From positions 1 to 41,345 of the forward strand of contig CALJGU010000043.1 in the NCBI GenBank assembly GCA_938075565.1: 41,345 nt of DNA. Reading direction: 5' to 3'. A program made the position numbers and the translations under genes. This DNA comes from an uncultured Opitutales bacterium. Its GTDB lineage: Bacteria; Verrucomicrobiota; Verrucomicrobiia; Opitutales; UBA2995. Under the pieces are notes generated by a model. It did no database searches. It was given only the letters and a program-made list of their open reading frames with translations, and was not told the origin of the DNA. Positions 1 to 14,500 of the stretch are shown piece after piece. Position 1 is the stretch's first letter, and each line of letters opens with the position of its first letter.

Positions 1-58
1 AATCGATTACTCGGTAATCGAATCCCTTAAGTCTGATGCGTATTTTTTGAGCGGACAT
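1..58 (-). CDS. rpsJ: 30S ribosomal protein S10, N-terminal fragment (cut by window edge)
   Basis: Only the first 19 codons are inside the window. They read MSAQKIRIRLKGFDYRVID, the typical S10 N-terminus (K-I-R-I-R-L-K-x-F-D). The ATG is at 58-56 on the minus strand, 5 nt after the fusA stop codon. S10 is a small-subunit protein and, as NusE, a NusG/NusB partner in antitermination. Its position says that the S10 operon follows fusA directly, without the tuf gene that usually sits there. The identification rests on a short peptide plus very typical context. Confidence 0.88.
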   Translation of the reverse strand, partial: MSAQKIRIRLKGFDYRVID

Positions 59-63
59 ATAAA

Positions 64-2217
64 TTAAGTGCGAACGGGTTCGCGATAGGTAGTTTGTGTA
101 ATAGACTCTAAGAGGCTGGTGGGCACTTCCTCAAAATTTGAGGGCTCCATGGAGTAATTTGCCCGGCCTTTGGAGAGCGATCGTACATCGGTCGCATAAC
201 CAAACATCGCCTCTAATGGTACCATGGAGGAAATAATGCAAGCATTCGTTTTGGTTTCCATGTTTTGAATGCGACCACGGCGGCGATTTAAGTCGCCCAT
301 AACCTCTCCTTGATAATCTTCCGGAGTGGTTACTTCTACGCTCATGATCGGCTCAAGCAATATTGGACCTGCATTCTTCATGGCATCACGCAAAGCAAAG
401 ATGCCAGCCATTTTGAAAGCCATTTCGGAGGAATCGACATCGTGAAAAGACCCATCGACGATGCGTACTTTGAAATCGATTACCGGGTAGGCTGCGACGA
501 CACCATTTTTGGCAGCTTCGTAGATACCATCCATAGTGGGCTTAATAAATTCTTTTGGAATCGCACCGCCGACGATTTCGGAAACGACTTCGACTCCGGC
601 ACCTTGTTTGTTGGGCTCGATCTCAATGACAGCATGACCGTATTGGCCTTTCCCGCCGGATTGGCGAACAAACTTACCTTCGCCACGTGCACTTTTGGAA
701 ATCGTTTCGCGGTATGCGATTTCGGGTTTTCCCGCACGGGCCTGTACTTTGAACTCACGGAACAAACGATCGCGGATAATTTCTAGGTGAAGCTCACCCA
801 TTCCTGCAATCAGTGTCTGACCGGTTTCTTCGTTGCTGGAAACCTGGAAGGTTGGATCTTCGTCAGAAAGACGACTCAAAGCCAGCGACATTTTTTCCTG
901 ATCGGCCGTAGTGTTCGGCTCGATGGACATAGAAATTACGGGTTCTGGGAATGTGGGAGGCTCAAGAGCTACATCCAGTGATTTTTCGCAAAGCGTATCA
1001 CCAGTCTTCACATTTTTAACTCCGATCATGGCACAGATGTCACCAGAGTAAGCGACATCAATATCGTCACGGGCATCAGCCTTCATTATAAGAAGACGGC
1101 TAACGCGCTCCATCTTGCGAGAGCGAGGATTATAGACCTGTGTTCCCTTCTCGAGCTTGCCGGAGTAAACACGGAAAAATACCAGTTTCCCTACAAATGG
1201 ATCTGTCCAGAGCTTGAAAGCCAAGCCAGCAAATTTGCCGCTGTCGTCCGGGCCAAGCTCTACGTCTTCCTCCTTGGAATTGTGCCCAACCATCGGAGGT
1301 AGGTCCAAGGGTGAAGGAAGGTAGTTAACCACCGCATCGAGCAAAGATTGAACACCTTTGTTTTTGAATGCGGATCCAGGGATAACCCCAATAAATTGAA
1401 TAGAAGTAGTCGCCTTACGCAGTGCGATTTTGAGCTCATCTTCTTTGAGCTCTTCACCACTCAGGTATTTCTCAGCAACCACGTCGTCGAAATCAGAAAT
1501 GGCTTCGATCAGGGTTTCGCGATGAGCACCAGCCTGCTCGCGCAATTCAGCTGGAATATCCTTCACGTCGAACTTTACGCCCAGTTCGTCTGACTCATCA
1601 AAGTAGATTGCTTTCATCGACACCAAGTCGATTAGGCCGACAAAGTCTTCTTCAGCGCCGATGGGTAGAAACAATGCATGAGCATTTGCTCCTAGCTTAT
1701 CGCGCATTTCCTCAATCACCGCAAAAAAGTCAGCTCCGGTTCGGTCCATTTTGTTAATGAACGCAATGCGAGGCACGCTGTATTTATCGGCTTGGCGCCA
1801 AACAGTTTCGGACTGAGGTTGAACACCGCCCACTGCGCAAAATACAGCTACAGCTCCGTCGAGGACTCGAAGCGAACGCTCAACTTCAGCGGTGAAGTCT
1901 ACGTGACCAGGAGTATCGATAATGTTGATGCGATGCTCATGGCCATTAAAAGGGCCATCTTTGGTTTCCCAGGCACATGAAATGGCGGCCGAGGTTATAG
2001 TAATACCACGCTCACGTTCCTGCGCCATCCAATCGGTCACAGCTGTACCTTCGTGAACTTCGCCAATCTTGTGAACGACACCAGTATAATATAGTATACG
2101 CTCTGTGGTTGTTGTCTTGCCCGCATCGATGTGGGCAGCAATGCCGATGTTCCGCGTACGCTCCAAAGGATACTCGCGCTTAGGCGAATTCTTTGAAGAT
2201 ATGTCGGAAAACCCCAT
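64..2217 (-). CDS. fusA: Elongation factor G
   Basis: This 717-residue translational GTPase catalyses ribosomal translocation in the cytoplasm. The G1 loop ([13 protein letters not shown]) lies near residue 28, the switch II segment DTPGHVDF near 100 and the NKMD specificity motif near 155. The C-terminal domain IV/V segments ([17 protein letters not shown] and [14 protein letters not shown]) are intact, and the length is normal for bacterial EF-G. A good Shine-Dalgarno (AAGGAG) lies 6 nt before the ATG, unlike many neighbours. It is 9 nt downstream of rpsG and 5 nt upstream of rpsJ, so it is part of a continuous str-to-S10 transcription unit. Nothing is broken. Confidence 0.98.
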   Translation of the reverse strand: MGFSDISSKNSPKREYPLERTRNIGIAAHIDAGKTTTTERILYYTGVVHKIGEVHEGTAVTDWMAQERERGITITSAAISCAWETKDGPFNGHEHRINIIDTPGHVDFTAEVERSLRVLDGAVAVFCAVGGVQPQSETVWRQADKYSVPRIAFINKMDRTGADFFAVIEEMRDKLGANAHALFLPIGAEEDFVGLIDLVSMKAIYFDESDELGVKFDVKDIPAELREQAGAHRETLIEAISDFDDVVAEKYLSGEELKEDELKIALRKATTSIQFIGVIPGSAFKNKGVQSLLDAVVNYLPSPLDLPPMVGHNSKEEDVELGPDDSGKFAGLAFKLWTDPFVGKLVFFRVYSGKLEKGTQVYNPRSRKMERVSRLLIMKADARDDIDVAYSGDICAMIGVKNVKTGDTLCEKSLDVALEPPTFPEPVISMSIEPNTTADQEKMSLALSRLSDEDPTFQVSSNEETGQTLIAGMGELHLEIIRDRLFREFKVQARAGKPEIAYRETISKSARGEGKFVRQSGGKGQYGHAVIEIEPNKQGAGVEVVSEIVGGAIPKEFIKPTMDGIYEAAKNGVVAAYPVIDFKVRIVDGSFHDVDSSEMAFKMAGIFALRDAMKNAGPILLEPIMSVEVTTPEDYQGEVMGDLNRRRGRIQNMETKTNACIISSMVPLEAMFGYATDVRSLSKGRANYSMEPSNFEEVPTSLLESITQTTYREPVRT

Positions 2218-2226
2218 AGTTACTCC

Positions 2227-2700
2227 TTACCAGCGAAGGTGCGCGAACGCACGATTGGCCTGGGCCATACGGTGGGTATCTTCACGTTTCTTAACAACCA
2301 CACCGGTACTATTGTAGGCATCTACAATCTCGAGCGCGAGAGCCTCGGTGAATGGTACGCCCTTTCGGCTCTTAGCCGCTTGGATCAACCAACGAAATGC
2401 CAGACTTTGCTGACGTTCGAAAGAAATTTCTACAGGAACCTGATAGGTAGCTCCACCAACACGACGGCTCTTAACTTCCAGACGTGGGCGAATATTTTCC
2501 AAGGCTCCCAAAATGAGATCGATAGGATCACCCTTCTCCAGCTTCTCAGCTACGAGTTCAAAGGCTCCATATACGATTTTTTGCGCTATGGATTTTTTTC
2601 CAGAACGCATCACCATATTGGTTAGGTTACTAACCAGCGTGCTGTTGTAACGAGGATCGGGAATGGGTACCCGTTTTACTGCTCTGCGACGACGTGACAT
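2227..2700 (-). CDS. rpsG: 30S ribosomal protein S7
   Basis: A 157-residue small-subunit protein that nucleates assembly of the 16S rRNA 3' major domain (head). The N-terminus (MSRRRRAVKR), the core R-V-G-G-A-T-Y-Q-V-P-V-E motif near residue 80 and the C-terminal H-R-M-A-Q-A-N-R-A-F-A-H are standard S7 features, and the length is standard. It is 10 nt downstream of rpsL and 9 nt upstream of fusA, in the classic str operon order. No Shine-Dalgarno is visible before the ATG. In Escherichia coli S7 is the translational repressor of the str operon; no such site could be identified here. Confidence 0.97.
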   Translation of the reverse strand: MSRRRRAVKRVPIPDPRYNSTLVSNLTNMVMRSGKKSIAQKIVYGAFELVAEKLEKGDPIDLILGALENIRPRLEVKSRRVGGATYQVPVEISFERQQSLAFRWLIQAAKSRKGVPFTEALALEIVDAYNSTGVVVKKREDTHRMAQANRAFAHLRW

Positions 2701-2710
2701 AGTATAAAGC

Positions 2711-3085
2711 TTATGATTTTGGACGTTTTACCCCGTATTTCGAACGGCTACGGCGGCGTTTATCCACACTCAAACAGTCCAAGGTTCCACGCACGATGTG
2801 GTAACGCACACCTGGTAAATCCTTCACACGACCACCGCGAACTAGCACGATACTGTGCTCCTGAAGGTTGTGACCTTCGTCGGGAATGTAGGCGATGATT
2901 TCATGACCGTTGGTCAAGCGAACCTTGGCAACCTTGCGGATAGCCGAGTTCGGTTTTTTAGGTGTACGGGTCATTACTTGGACACAAACTCCACGGCGAA
3001 ATGGGTTCGAATCCAAGGCTGGCGATTTGGATTTGGTCTTAACGACCTTCCTGCCTTTGCGGACTAACTGGTTAATGGTGGGCAT
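2711..3085 (-). CDS. rpsL: 30S ribosomal protein S12
   Basis: A 124-residue decoding-centre protein. It carries the invariant [11 protein letters not shown] stretch (the lysine whose mutation gives streptomycin resistance in other bacteria is unchanged) and the [12 protein letters not shown] loop with its conserved aspartate. It is the first gene of the str block, downstream of a terminator-like hairpin after rpoC. A weak promoter candidate lies in the 238-nt gap before it. No Shine-Dalgarno is visible ahead of the ATG. Confidence 0.97.
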   Translation of the reverse strand: MPTINQLVRKGRKVVKTKSKSPALDSNPFRRGVCVQVMTRTPKKPNSAIRKVAKVRLTNGHEIIAYIPDEGHNLQEHSIVLVRGGRVKDLPGVRYHIVRGTLDCLSVDKRRRSRSKYGVKRPKS

Positions 3086-3118
3086 TGTATATGGTACAAA
3101 TTTTGCGAAAAGAGGTGG

Positions 3119-3146
3119 AAAGTATCACCCTGCAGTTGTTAATCAA
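3119..3146 (-). promoter_or_regulatory. Possible sigma70-type promoter of rpsL
   Basis: On the minus strand a TTGATT box (3146-3141) and a TACTTT box (3124-3119) are separated by 16 nt, 34 nt upstream of the rpsL ATG. The placement after the rpoC hairpin makes an independent rpsL promoter sensible. The match is modest (4 of 6 in each box) and there is no other support. Confidence 0.33.
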
Positions 3147-3249
3147 GTATTAATTTGGCGTTTTTTCCGATAGAAATTCAGCTTCCCTCAATTCGAAGGA
3201 ATCCAAGTATCTATCGGGCTTTGCGCCGCTGAATGGAGCTCTAGGAAAG

Positions 3250-3293
3250 AGCTGATAAAATGATTGAGGCAGACCCCTAATAAAGGGCCTGCC
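3250..3293 (-). terminator. Probable intrinsic terminator downstream of rpoC
   Basis: On the minus strand GGCAGGCCC (3293-3285) pairs with GGGTCTGCC (3276-3268) as a 9-bp stem with one G-U pair and an 8-nt loop. It is followed by the moderately T-rich tract TCAATCATTTTATC. It starts about 30 nt after the rpoC stop and separates rpoBC from rpsL-rpsG-fusA. The short U-tract suggests partial termination. Confidence 0.6.
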
Positions 3294-3323
3294 CCAACCG
3301 GTAAAAATGGTTAAGAAAAAACC

Positions 3324-7436
<4,113 letters not shown>

Positions 7437-7456
7437 TCTGGGTAGTGGCGTAAAAG

Positions 7457-10400
7457 TTAAATTCCAGCTTTGGCTTGGTTTTCGAGGCGAATATCGAGAC
7501 AGAGACTTTGCATCTCCTTAATCAAGACGTTGAACGATTGCGGAGTACCCGCACTGAGTGAGTTGTCACCCTTCACAAGATTCTCATAAATCTTGGTTCG
7601 GCCTTGAACATCATCAGACTTTACAGTGAGTAGCTCCTGCAAGGTGTAGGCAGCACCATATGCTTCAAGTGCCCAAACCTCCATCTCACCGAAACGCTGA
7701 CCACCGTATTGGGCTTTACCACCCAATGGCTGTTGCGTGATAAGTGAGTATGGACCCACCGCACGAGCGTGAATTTTGGAAGCAACCAAGTGATTCAGCT
7801 TCATCATGTAGATGTGACCAACAACTACCTCTTGATCGAGAGGCTCACCAGTTCTACCGTTAAAGAGTTGGCTTTTACCATGCTCAGGAACACCAGCTTG
7901 TTTACAGTGTTCGCGAATTCCTGCTTCGTCGATACCGTCGAAAACTGGAGTAGCGATCTTGATGCCAAGCTTGTGGCACGCATAACCTAGGTGTGTCTCC
8001 AATACCTGTCCCACGTTCATTCGGGAAGGAACTCCCAATGGGTTCAGACAGATTTCAATCGGCGTTCCATCAGAAAGATAAGGCATATCTTCCTCGGGAA
8101 CAATCTTGGCTACAACACCCTTATTTCCGTGGCGTCCAGCCATCTTGTCACCTACTTGGAGCTTACGCTTGGTAGCGATGTAAACTTTCACCTGCTTGAT
8201 GACTCCAGAATCAACTTCGGTTCCCGACTCGATCGTAGCGATCTTGCGTTCACGTTCGTCTTCGAGATCATCGAACTTAGCCTGGAAAGAATTGATGATC
8301 TCCATGATCTTGATACGAACCGGAGACGGATCGATTTCCACGTGTTTCGCAACAGCTGCGAGACGTCGAAGCAAGGTCTTGGTGATCTTGCGATTTGCCG
8401 GGATGATGATTTCACCAGACTCACCGTTCACAACATCGAGAGGAATTTTTTCACCGAGTAGGATGTTAGAAAGAGCCTCAGTGAGGTTTTCTTTCAAACG
8501 ATCAGCTTCGTTACGGTATTCCTCATTGATCTGCTTGGTCTGACGACGACGATCAGATGGGCTGAGAGTTTCCGCTTCTCCGTCAATTCGGGTGGAAACT
8601 TTAACATCCATAACGATACCAGTCACACCAGAAGGAACGACCAAGGAAGTATCCTTAACATCGGCGGCTTTCTCACCGAAAATTGCGCGAAGCAGTTTCT
8701 CTTCCGGAGCAAGTTCGGTTTCACTCTTAGGTGTAATCTTACCTACAAGAATGTCACCAGGCTTAACCTCGGCACCCACACGGATAACACCGTCATGGTT
8801 GAGGTTCTTAAGTGCTTCCTCACCTACATTCGGAATATCCCGAGTAATTTCCTCAGGTCCGAGCTTGGTGTCACGAGCGGTTACTTCTTTTTCCTCAATA
8901 TGAATGGAGGTAAAGATGTCCTGCTTGAGCACTTTTTCACTGATAAGGATCGCATCCTCAAAGTTATAACCGTGCCATGGCATGAAGGCTACCAATACGT
9001 TTCGTCCGAGGGCGAGTTCGCCTTGTTCGGTGCAAGCACCATCGGCGATCACATCACCGGCTTTCAACTTCTGACCTTTCTTAACGATAGGCTTTTGGTT
9101 GAAACAAGTTCCGGCATTGGAACGCATGAACTTACGAAGTTCGTAGACGTAGATGTCTTTCTTCGGATCAGATGCTGGATTGCGAGCCAGTTTAACCGGT
9201 AACTCTCCGTCTGGAGTCGTAATGACTCGGCGAGAATCAACAGAGGCAACAATGCCATCGTGTTCAGCAAGTGCAACTGTCTTAGAATCTTGAGCTACCT
9301 TAGCCTCAATTCCGGTTCCTACATAAGGAGACTGAGTACGAAGTAGAGGCACACCTTGACGTTGCATGTTCGAACCCATCAATGCGCGGTTCGCATCATC
9401 GTGCTCGAGGAATGGGATCAAACCTGCAGCAACTGAAACCAACTGCTTAGGAGATACGTCCATGTAATGGAGCACATTGGGATCCGCTTCAAAGAAGTTG
9501 TCACCCTGACGGGCTGTTACTGCTTCAGTAAAGTTGCCCTTGTCATCTATTTTAGAATTCGCCTGCGCAATAATCAGACCTTCTTCTTCATCGGCAGTAA
9601 CGTAACGAACTTCTTCTGTTACTTTACCATCTTTAACCACCCTATAGGGGGTTTCGATGAAACCAAATTCATTGATCCGAGAGAACACACTTAAGGAATT
9701 GATCAAACCAATGTTTGGACCTTCGGGTGTTTCAATGGGACAAATTCGACCGTAGTGAGATGGGTGAACGTCACGCACTTCAAAACCAGCTCGCTCACGA
9801 TTCAAACCTCCAGGTCCGAGAGCACTCAAACGACGTTTGTGAGTGATTTCAGCCAAAGGATTGATCTGATCCATAAATTGGGAAAGCTGACTACGGGCAA
9901 AGAAGTCACGGATAACCGTACTCAGTGCCTTAGGATTGATCAGCTTTTGCGGCGTAATGGAATCTACGCTTTGATCGTAAAGGGTCATACGCTCACGAAC
10001 CAGGCGTTCGGTACGTGCCAGCCCAATACGGCATTGGTTAGCCAACAGCTCGCCCACGGTGCGCACACGGCGACTACCCAAGTGATCGATATCGTCAACT
10101 AAGCCTTCGCCCTTCTTCAATTTGATGAGGTAACGAGTAGCTTCTACGATATCCTCAACCATGACGATCCGCATATCGAGATCGGTGTTGAGAGTAAGCT
10201 TCTGGTTGATCTTGTAACGACCCACGCGACCGAGGTCATAGCGTTTTGGATCTTGGAAAAGGCGCTTCAACAAGGCCTTGGCGTTTGCCGTTGTGGGTGG
10301 CTCGCCAGGGCGGAGACGCTTGTAAATTTCTTTAAGGGCTTCCTCTTCGTTGCGAGTAGGATCCTTTTTCAGTGCACGAATGATCGCCCCTTCATCAACG

Positions 10401-11227
10401 GAGGTGTCAATCACACGAATAGCAGAGACTTCTGACTCTTCGAACTGGCGAATGATGCTCTTGGTCAACGGCTCAAATGCACGTGCCAATACCACACCTT
10501 GTCCAGCATCGATAATGTCTTCAACCAAAGTCAGGCTACTGACACTATCCATCTTCAGTGCTTTACCAATGTCCAGGTCTTGGATCGAGTAAAAGAGATC
10601 GAGCAATTCTACATCAGAGCCATAGCCCATTGCTCTGAGCAAGGTGGTGATGAGGAATTTGCGACGACGACGACGACGGTCGAGGAATACGTAGAGCAGA
10701 TCGTTGTTGTCAAACTGCACTTCGAGCCAAGTTCCGCGATCGGGAATGATACGGAATGAGTGGAGCAACTTACCACTGGTGTGAGGCGCTGTTTCAAACG
10801 CAATACCAGGGGAGCGGTGCAATTGGCTTACAACTACGCGCTCAGCTCCATTGATGATGAATGATCCACGCTCGGTAATGTGCGGAATTTCACCCATATA
10901 AATTTCTTCGTCCTTGATCTGGTCTTCTTCACGAAGACGCAGTTTCACGTAGAGAGATATGGAATACGTAACACCTTCCCGGATACATTCCATTTCCGTG
11001 TACTTGGGCCCAACAATGTTGTAAGACACGTACTCCAAAACTGATTTTCCATCGTAACTTTCGATGGGAAAGATCTCGTGAAACACAGCTTCCAGTCCTG
11101 CGGGCTTGCGCTTGGATGGAGCGCAGTCCTGCTGTGTATATTCCTTAAAGGAATCAATTTGATTCTGAATGAGGTTAGGAGCGGAAATAACCTCCTGAAG
11201 TTTACCGAAACTTATGCGATCAGACAT
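7457..11227 (-). CDS. rpoB: DNA-directed RNA polymerase subunit beta
   Basis: A 1256-residue beta subunit, slightly shorter than the 1342-residue E. coli protein. The rifampicin-pocket segment reads [21 protein letters not shown] then LSALGPGGL. The residues most often mutated to resistance (Q, D, H, R and S of the cluster) are kept. The asparagine of the Q-N-N-P segment is isoleucine here, a natural difference whose effect I cannot judge. The C-terminal HGNKGVV and [21 protein letters not shown] motifs are present. A strong terminator-like hairpin lies between rplL and this gene, 67 nt before the ATG, so expression probably depends on read-through or antitermination. No Shine-Dalgarno is seen. 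Confidence 0.98.
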   Translation of the reverse strand: MSDRISFGKLQEVISAPNLIQNQIDSFKEYTQQDCAPSKRKPAGLEAVFHEIFPIESYDGKSVLEYVSYNIVGPKYTEMECIREGVTYSISLYVKLRLREEDQIKDEEIYMGEIPHITERGSFIINGAERVVVSQLHRSPGIAFETAPHTSGKLLHSFRIIPDRGTWLEVQFDNNDLLYVFLDRRRRRRKFLITTLLRAMGYGSDVELLDLFYSIQDLDIGKALKMDSVSSLTLVEDIIDAGQGVVLARAFEPLTKSIIRQFEESEVSAIRVIDTSVDEGAIIRALKKDPTRNEEEALKEIYKRLRPGEPPTTANAKALLKRLFQDPKRYDLGRVGRYKINQKLTLNTDLDMRIVMVEDIVEATRYLIKLKKGEGLVDDIDHLGSRRVRTVGELLANQCRIGLARTERLVRERMTLYDQSVDSITPQKLINPKALSTVIRDFFARSQLSQFMDQINPLAEITHKRRLSALGPGGLNRERAGFEVRDVHPSHYGRICPIETPEGPNIGLINSLSVFSRINEFGFIETPYRVVKDGKVTEEVRYVTADEEEGLIIAQANSKIDDKGNFTEAVTARQGDNFFEADPNVLHYMDVSPKQLVSVAAGLIPFLEHDDANRALMGSNMQRQGVPLLRTQSPYVGTGIEAKVAQDSKTVALAEHDGIVASVDSRRVITTPDGELPVKLARNPASDPKKDIYVYELRKFMRSNAGTCFNQKPIVKKGQKLKAGDVIADGACTEQGELALGRNVLVAFMPWHGYNFEDAILISEKVLKQDIFTSIHIEEKEVTARDTKLGPEEITRDIPNVGEEALKNLNHDGVIRVGAEVKPGDILVGKITPKSETELAPEEKLLRAIFGEKAADVKDTSLVVPSGVTGIVMDVKVSTRIDGEAETLSPSDRRRQTKQINEEYRNEADRLKENLTEALSNILLGEKIPLDVVNGESGEIIIPANRKITKTLLRRLAAVAKHVEIDPSPVRIKIMEIINSFQAKFDDLEDERERKIATIESGTEVDSGVIKQVKVYIATKRKLQVGDKMAGRHGNKGVVAKIVPEEDMPYLSDGTPIEICLNPLGVPSRMNVGQVLETHLGYACHKLGIKIATPVFDGIDEAGIREHCKQAGVPEHGKSQLFNGRTGEPLDQEVVVGHIYMMKLNHLVASKIHARAVGPYSLITQQPLGGKAQYGGQRFGEMEVWALEAYGAAYTLQELLTVKSDDVQGRTKIYENLVKGDNSLSAGTPQSFNVLIKEMQSLCLDIRLENQAKAGI

Positions 11228-11293
11228 ATTATAAACCGGGATGACGGTGGTTAGAAAAAAGAAACAACCCTAGGGTCAGGGAAGAATTTAAGC

Positions 11294-11342
11294 AAAAAGA
11301 GACGGCAGGCTTGGCTGGGTAGCCAAACCTGACCCGTCTCTT
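11294..11342 (-). terminator. Strong hairpin with T-run between rplL and rpoB (terminator or attenuator)
   Basis: On the minus strand an approximately 20-bp stem (11342-11321 with 11316-11297, one 2-nt bulge and one G-U pair) closes an ACCC loop. It is followed immediately by five T residues. This is the best intrinsic terminator in the window. Its place between rplL and rpoB matches the partial terminator known at the same position in E. coli, which lowers rpoBC transcription relative to ribosomal protein genes. Confidence 0.82.
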
Positions 11343-11369
11343 GAAAGAAGATTATAAAGGTAAATCAGA

Positions 11370-11756
11370 TTACTTGATTTCGACTTTAGCACCGGCAGCT
11401 TCGAGCTTCTTCTGAATTTCAGCAGCTTCGTCTTTAGAAACGCCTTCCTTAACAGGTTTAGGTGCTCCTTCAACGAGGTCTTTTGCTTCCTTAAGTCCGA
11501 GGCCGGTGATGGCGCGAACTTCCTTAATAGAAGCAATCTTGTTATCGCCAGGTGCGGCAAAGATAACATCGAATTCAGTTTTCTCTTCAGCGGCTTCGCC
11601 TCCACCACCACCGGCGGCGGGTGCTGCAGCTACTGCGACAGGTGCGGCTGCGCTAACTCCCCATTTTTCTTCGAGGTCTTTAACGAGCGATGCGATTTCA
11701 ACGACAGACTGGCTAGAAAGCCAATCGATTACTTGATCTTTAGTGATATCAGACAT
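11370..11756 (-). CDS. rplL: 50S ribosomal protein L7/L12
   Basis: A 128-residue stalk protein present in several copies per ribosome that recruits translational GTPases. The N-terminal dimerisation domain is followed by an alanine/glycine-rich hinge near residues 37-53. The C-terminal globular domain carries the conserved [20 protein letters not shown] segment. A clear AAGGAG Shine-Dalgarno lies 8 nt before the ATG, fitting the high synthesis rate of L12. It is 111 nt downstream of rplJ and is followed by the strong hairpin before rpoB. Confidence 0.98.
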   Translation of the reverse strand: MSDITKDQVIDWLSSQSVVEIASLVKDLEEKWGVSAAAPVAVAAAPAAGGGGGEAAEEKTEFDVIFAAPGDNKIASIKEVRAITGLGLKEAKDLVEGAPKPVKEGVSKDEAAEIQKKLEAAGAKVEIK

Positions 11757-11867
11757 GTTTAACTCCTTGGTAGATTAGTGTTTCGGAAGAAACGTTTAAG
11801 AGAGATCTCCTAATATACCTGTTGAATTAGTATTGGTTTGATTCCGGATGAATCCGAAATTGTGAAA

Positions 11868-12386
11868 TTAGTTGTCACCCTCCTGGTCGGCTTTCGCTTG
11901 CAGAACATTGACCACGCTGGTCGGAACCGCATTAAGCACAGATACCATTTGAGTGGCTGGCTGGTTAAGAAGTCCAAGCAACTGAGCTTTGAGGACTTCG
12001 ATGGATGGCAAGTCAGATAGAATTTTAACGTCTTCTGCGGTTAGCGTCTTGTCACCCAAGACACCCACTTTGACATCATTCTTATCCTTTAACTTACAAA
12101 ACTTTCTTAGAATCTTGGCAACTCCAGAAGGATCGTTTCCTCCAACAACAATAGCTGTGGGACCTGCGAGCCATTCTTTCAGATCGGGAAGATCACGATC
12201 TTTCGCTGCTACATCGAGAACGCTGTTCTTAACCACGTGAAACTCTGCGCCTTCTTTGGCAAGCGTTTCGCGAAGCTCACTTGTTTCTTCTACAGTGATG
12301 CGCTCGAAATTGGTCAGGAATACGTAGTCTGACTTCTCAAGGTGGGATCCGGCTTCTTCAACCAGGTATTTCTTTTCGTCTCTCAT
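11868..12386 (-). CDS. rplJ: 50S ribosomal protein L10
   Basis: A 172-residue protein that anchors the L12 dimers to 23S rRNA at the stalk base. The N-terminal half has the L10 signature (T-x-E-E-x-x-E-L-R around residue 30 and H-V-V-K-N-S near 50). The C-terminal helix that binds L12 is present. It lies 12 nt downstream of rplA, so there is no room for the long L10 autoregulatory leader found in E. coli. No Shine-Dalgarno is visible. Confidence 0.96.
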   Translation of the reverse strand: MRDEKKYLVEEAGSHLEKSDYVFLTNFERITVEETSELRETLAKEGAEFHVVKNSVLDVAAKDRDLPDLKEWLAGPTAIVVGGNDPSGVAKILRKFCKLKDKNDVKVGVLGDKTLTAEDVKILSDLPSIEVLKAQLLGLLNQPATQMVSVLNAVPTSVVNVLQAKADQEGDN

Positions 12387-12398
12387 AGTCAGGTAGGT

Positions 12399-13091
12399 TT
12401 AAGACTCTATGTATTTGGAAGTATCGACTTTGACTCCGGGACTCATAGTAGAGGAGACGGAGAGATTTAGGATAAACTTACCGTGGAATTTATCCGGCTT
12501 AGCTTTCACCACTTTGTCGATCACGGTTTCGATGTTTTCCTTGATCTTGTCAGCCTCGAATGAGCGCTTACCGACGGACACAGCCATGTTGGCAGTCTTA
12601 TCCATTTTGTATTCCACACGACCGGCCTTCACTTCATTAATGGCCTTAGCAACATCGTCAGTAACGGTGCCGGACTTGGGATTTGGCATAAGACCACGTG
12701 GTCCGAGAACGCGGGCAATAGCACGCACTTTCTTCATCGCGGCGGGTGTTGAAACAGCCACGTCGAAGTCCATCCAACCACCTTTGACCTTTTCGATCAA
12801 TTCGTCGAGACCAGCATGATCGGCCCCGGCGGCAGTAGCCGTTTCTTCATCTTCGGTGAAGACTACAACCGTCACCTTCTTACCACTTCCGTTGGGAAGT
12901 GATACGGTGCCACGTATCATTTGGTCGCTTTGGCGAGGATCTACTCCCAAGCGAAAAGACAGTTCAACCGTCTCGTCGAACTTCGCTTCGGAAAATCCCT
13001 TTAAAATCGTGATCGCTTCATCGAGCTCGTAGGACTTAAGGGCCTCAACGGTCTCGGAAGATTTTCTGTATCGTTTGCTCTGAATAGCCAT
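12399..13091 (-). CDS. rplA: 50S ribosomal protein L1
   Basis: A 230-residue L1-stalk protein. The signature RVLGPRGLMPNPKSGTV is near residue 127, and the rRNA-binding N- and C-terminal segments are complete. A Shine-Dalgarno-like AGAGGAA precedes the ATG. L1 commonly represses its own operon by binding the mRNA ahead of rplK. Here only 5 nt separate nusG and rplK, so any such site would have to lie inside nusG. Confidence 0.97.
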   Translation of the reverse strand: MAIQSKRYRKSSETVEALKSYELDEAITILKGFSEAKFDETVELSFRLGVDPRQSDQMIRGTVSLPNGSGKKVTVVVFTEDEETATAAGADHAGLDELIEKVKGGWMDFDVAVSTPAAMKKVRAIARVLGPRGLMPNPKSGTVTDDVAKAINEVKAGRVEYKMDKTANMAVSVGKRSFEADKIKENIETVIDKVVKAKPDKFHGKFILNLSVSSTMSPGVKVDTSKYIES

Positions 13092-13111
13092 GATATTTCG
13101 TTCCTCTTGGG

Positions 13112-13537
13112 TTATCCTTCTACTTCGATTCCCATACTACGAGCGGTACCGGCTATGATATTGATAGCCGCTTCGTCGTCGTTGGCATTGAGGTCGTTTT
13201 GTTTGATTTTAACGATCTCGAGCACTTGTGCCCGTGTGACCTTACCCACCTTGTTCCGGTTGGGCTCACCTGAACCCTTTGCGAGGCCTGCTGCTTTCTT
13301 AAGAAGAATAGCAGCTGGCGGCGATTTCAGAATAAAGGTGAAAGACCGGTCCGCATATACGGTGATCACAACTGGGAAAATGGTCCCCGCCTGATCTTTG
13401 GTCTTTGCATTAAACTCTTTACAGAATCCCATGATATTCACACCAGCAGCACCTAAAGCAGGTCCAACTGGGGGAGCGGGGTTAGCCGCGCCAGCAGGGA
13501 GCTGTAAACGTATCGTTCCTGTTATTTTTTTAGCCAT
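13112..13537 (-). CDS. rplK: 50S ribosomal protein L11
   Basis: A 141-residue protein of the GTPase-associated centre. The proline-rich N-terminal segment ([19 protein letters not shown]) and the C-terminal rRNA-binding domain with the D-L-N-A-N-D and [10 protein letters not shown] motifs are typical. It is 5 nt downstream of nusG and 20 nt upstream of rplA in the usual order. Confidence 0.97.
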   Translation of the reverse strand: MAKKITGTIRLQLPAGAANPAPPVGPALGAAGVNIMGFCKEFNAKTKDQAGTIFPVVITVYADRSFTFILKSPPAAILLKKAAGLAKGSGEPNRNKVGKVTRAQVLEIVKIKQNDLNANDDEAAINIIAGTARSMGIEVEG

Positions 13538-13542
13538 TTAGC

Positions 13543-14115
13543 TTAATCAGTATTCTTTTCCACCTGCCAGTATTCGAGTTCGACAGGTGTAAAACGTCCA
13601 AAGATGGAAACTGAGACCTTCAGTTTGCCCTTCTCCGGATCAATTTCATCAATTTTTCCATTCAGATTGAGGAAAGGTCCATCGGTGATCTTCACTTCTT
13701 CACCAATTTCATGCGCTACCTTAGGTACTTCCTTACCTTCGGCCTCTTCTACGTGAGAGATGATGCGATCAATTTCTGACTTCTTAAGGGCACTGGGATT
13801 CTCACCACCCACAAAGCCAATCACACCGGTTGCGCCTTTTATAAAATAATACGGCTTGTTTAGGAGGATACCATTCTCGTCGTACAGTCTCATGTGCACG
13901 AACACGTAACCAGGATAGAGCTTACGTGTCTTGCTGGTCTTTTTACCCTGCTTTACTTCAGAAACCGTTTCGGTAGGTAGCAGAACGTCGAGGAGAAATT
14001 CCTCCATCTCTTCCTGCTTTTTGTATTTATCAAGATACAGTTTTGCTTGGTTCTCTTTATTAGAAAGAGTCTGCAAAACATACCATGCGGCATTGGACTG
14101 GGTAGTTTCTGTCAT
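13543..14115 (-). CDS. nusG: Transcription termination/antitermination factor NusG
   Basis: A 190-residue protein with an N-terminal NGN domain (WYVLQTLSNKENQAKLYL, then YPGYVFVHM near residue 70) that binds RNA polymerase. The C-terminal KOW domain (ITDGPFLNLNGKIDEID and KVSVSIFGRFTPVELE) contacts Rho or S10. It is 11 nt downstream of secE, the near-universal pairing. Length is normal and nothing is unusual. Confidence 0.97.
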   Translation of the reverse strand: MTETTQSNAAWYVLQTLSNKENQAKLYLDKYKKQEEMEEFLLDVLLPTETVSEVKQGKKTSKTRKLYPGYVFVHMRLYDENGILLNKPYYFIKGATGVIGFVGGENPSALKKSEIDRIISHVEEAEGKEVPKVAHEIGEEVKITDGPFLNLNGKIDEIDPEKGKLKVSVSIFGRFTPVELEYWQVEKNTD

Positions 14116-14126
14116 AGCAACTTAGG

Positions 14127-14333
14127 TCAACCGCGAACCCAATCAGTAAAGAGGTTAACAACTTGGAAGAGTGAAAAATCTGCAATACCGATAAATGCTC
14201 CCAGCAGAACGACGGCAACTAACACCACAACTGTGGATTCACGGAGTTCGCGCAGAGTCGGCCAGGTGGCCTTCTTCAACTCGAGGATGGTTTCACCCCA
14301 GAAAATTCGAATACTGCGGAATGGATTTTTCAT
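14127..14333 (-). CDS. secE: Preprotein translocase subunit SecE
   Basis: A 68-residue inner-membrane protein of the SecYEG channel. A short amphipathic N-terminal part with the conserved F-x-x-x-x-x-E-L-K-K-x-x-W-P-T motif (residues 14-26) is followed by one transmembrane helix (about 34-55). This is the minimal single-span form found in most bacteria. It lies between tRNA-Trp and nusG. Confidence 0.95.
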   Translation of the reverse strand: MKNPFRSIRIFWGETILELKKATWPTLRELRESTVVVLVAVVLLGAFIGIADFSLFQVVNLFTDWVRG

Positions 14334-14344
14334 AGACTTTTATT

Positions 14345-14420
14345 TGGCAGGACAGGAGGGAATCGAACCCCCAACCGACGGTTTTGGAGACCGCAACTCT
14401 ACCAATTGAGCTACTGTCCT
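14345..14420 (-). tRNA. tRNA-Trp (anticodon CCA)
   Basis: The minus strand folds into a complete cloverleaf. The acceptor stem AGGACAG/CTGTCCT is perfect, the D arm contains GCTCAATTGGTAGAGT, the anticodon loop is CTCCAAA with anticodon CCA, and the T arm has GTTCGATTC. Discriminator G is followed by a genomically encoded CCA. The position just before secE is common in bacteria. Confidence 0.97.
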
Positions 14421-14449
14421 ATATACCAGCTTGTAAATTAGACAGGTAA

Positions 14450-14479
14450 GCCGGGAACCCGTTTTTGCGAGTTCCCGGC
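14450..14479 (-). terminator. Hairpin downstream of tuf (terminator or processing site)
   Basis: On the minus strand GCCGGGAACTCG (14479-14468) pairs with CGGGTTCCCGGC (14461-14450) as a 12-bp stem with one wobble pair and a CAAAAA loop. It starts about 20 nt after the tuf stop codon. The following sequence TTACCTGTCTAATTT is only weakly T-rich. It may be a partial terminator, or a structure that separates tuf mRNA from the tRNA-Trp/secE transcript. Confidence 0.6.
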
Positions 14480-14500
14480 CCAGTTGAAAGGGTTAATAAA

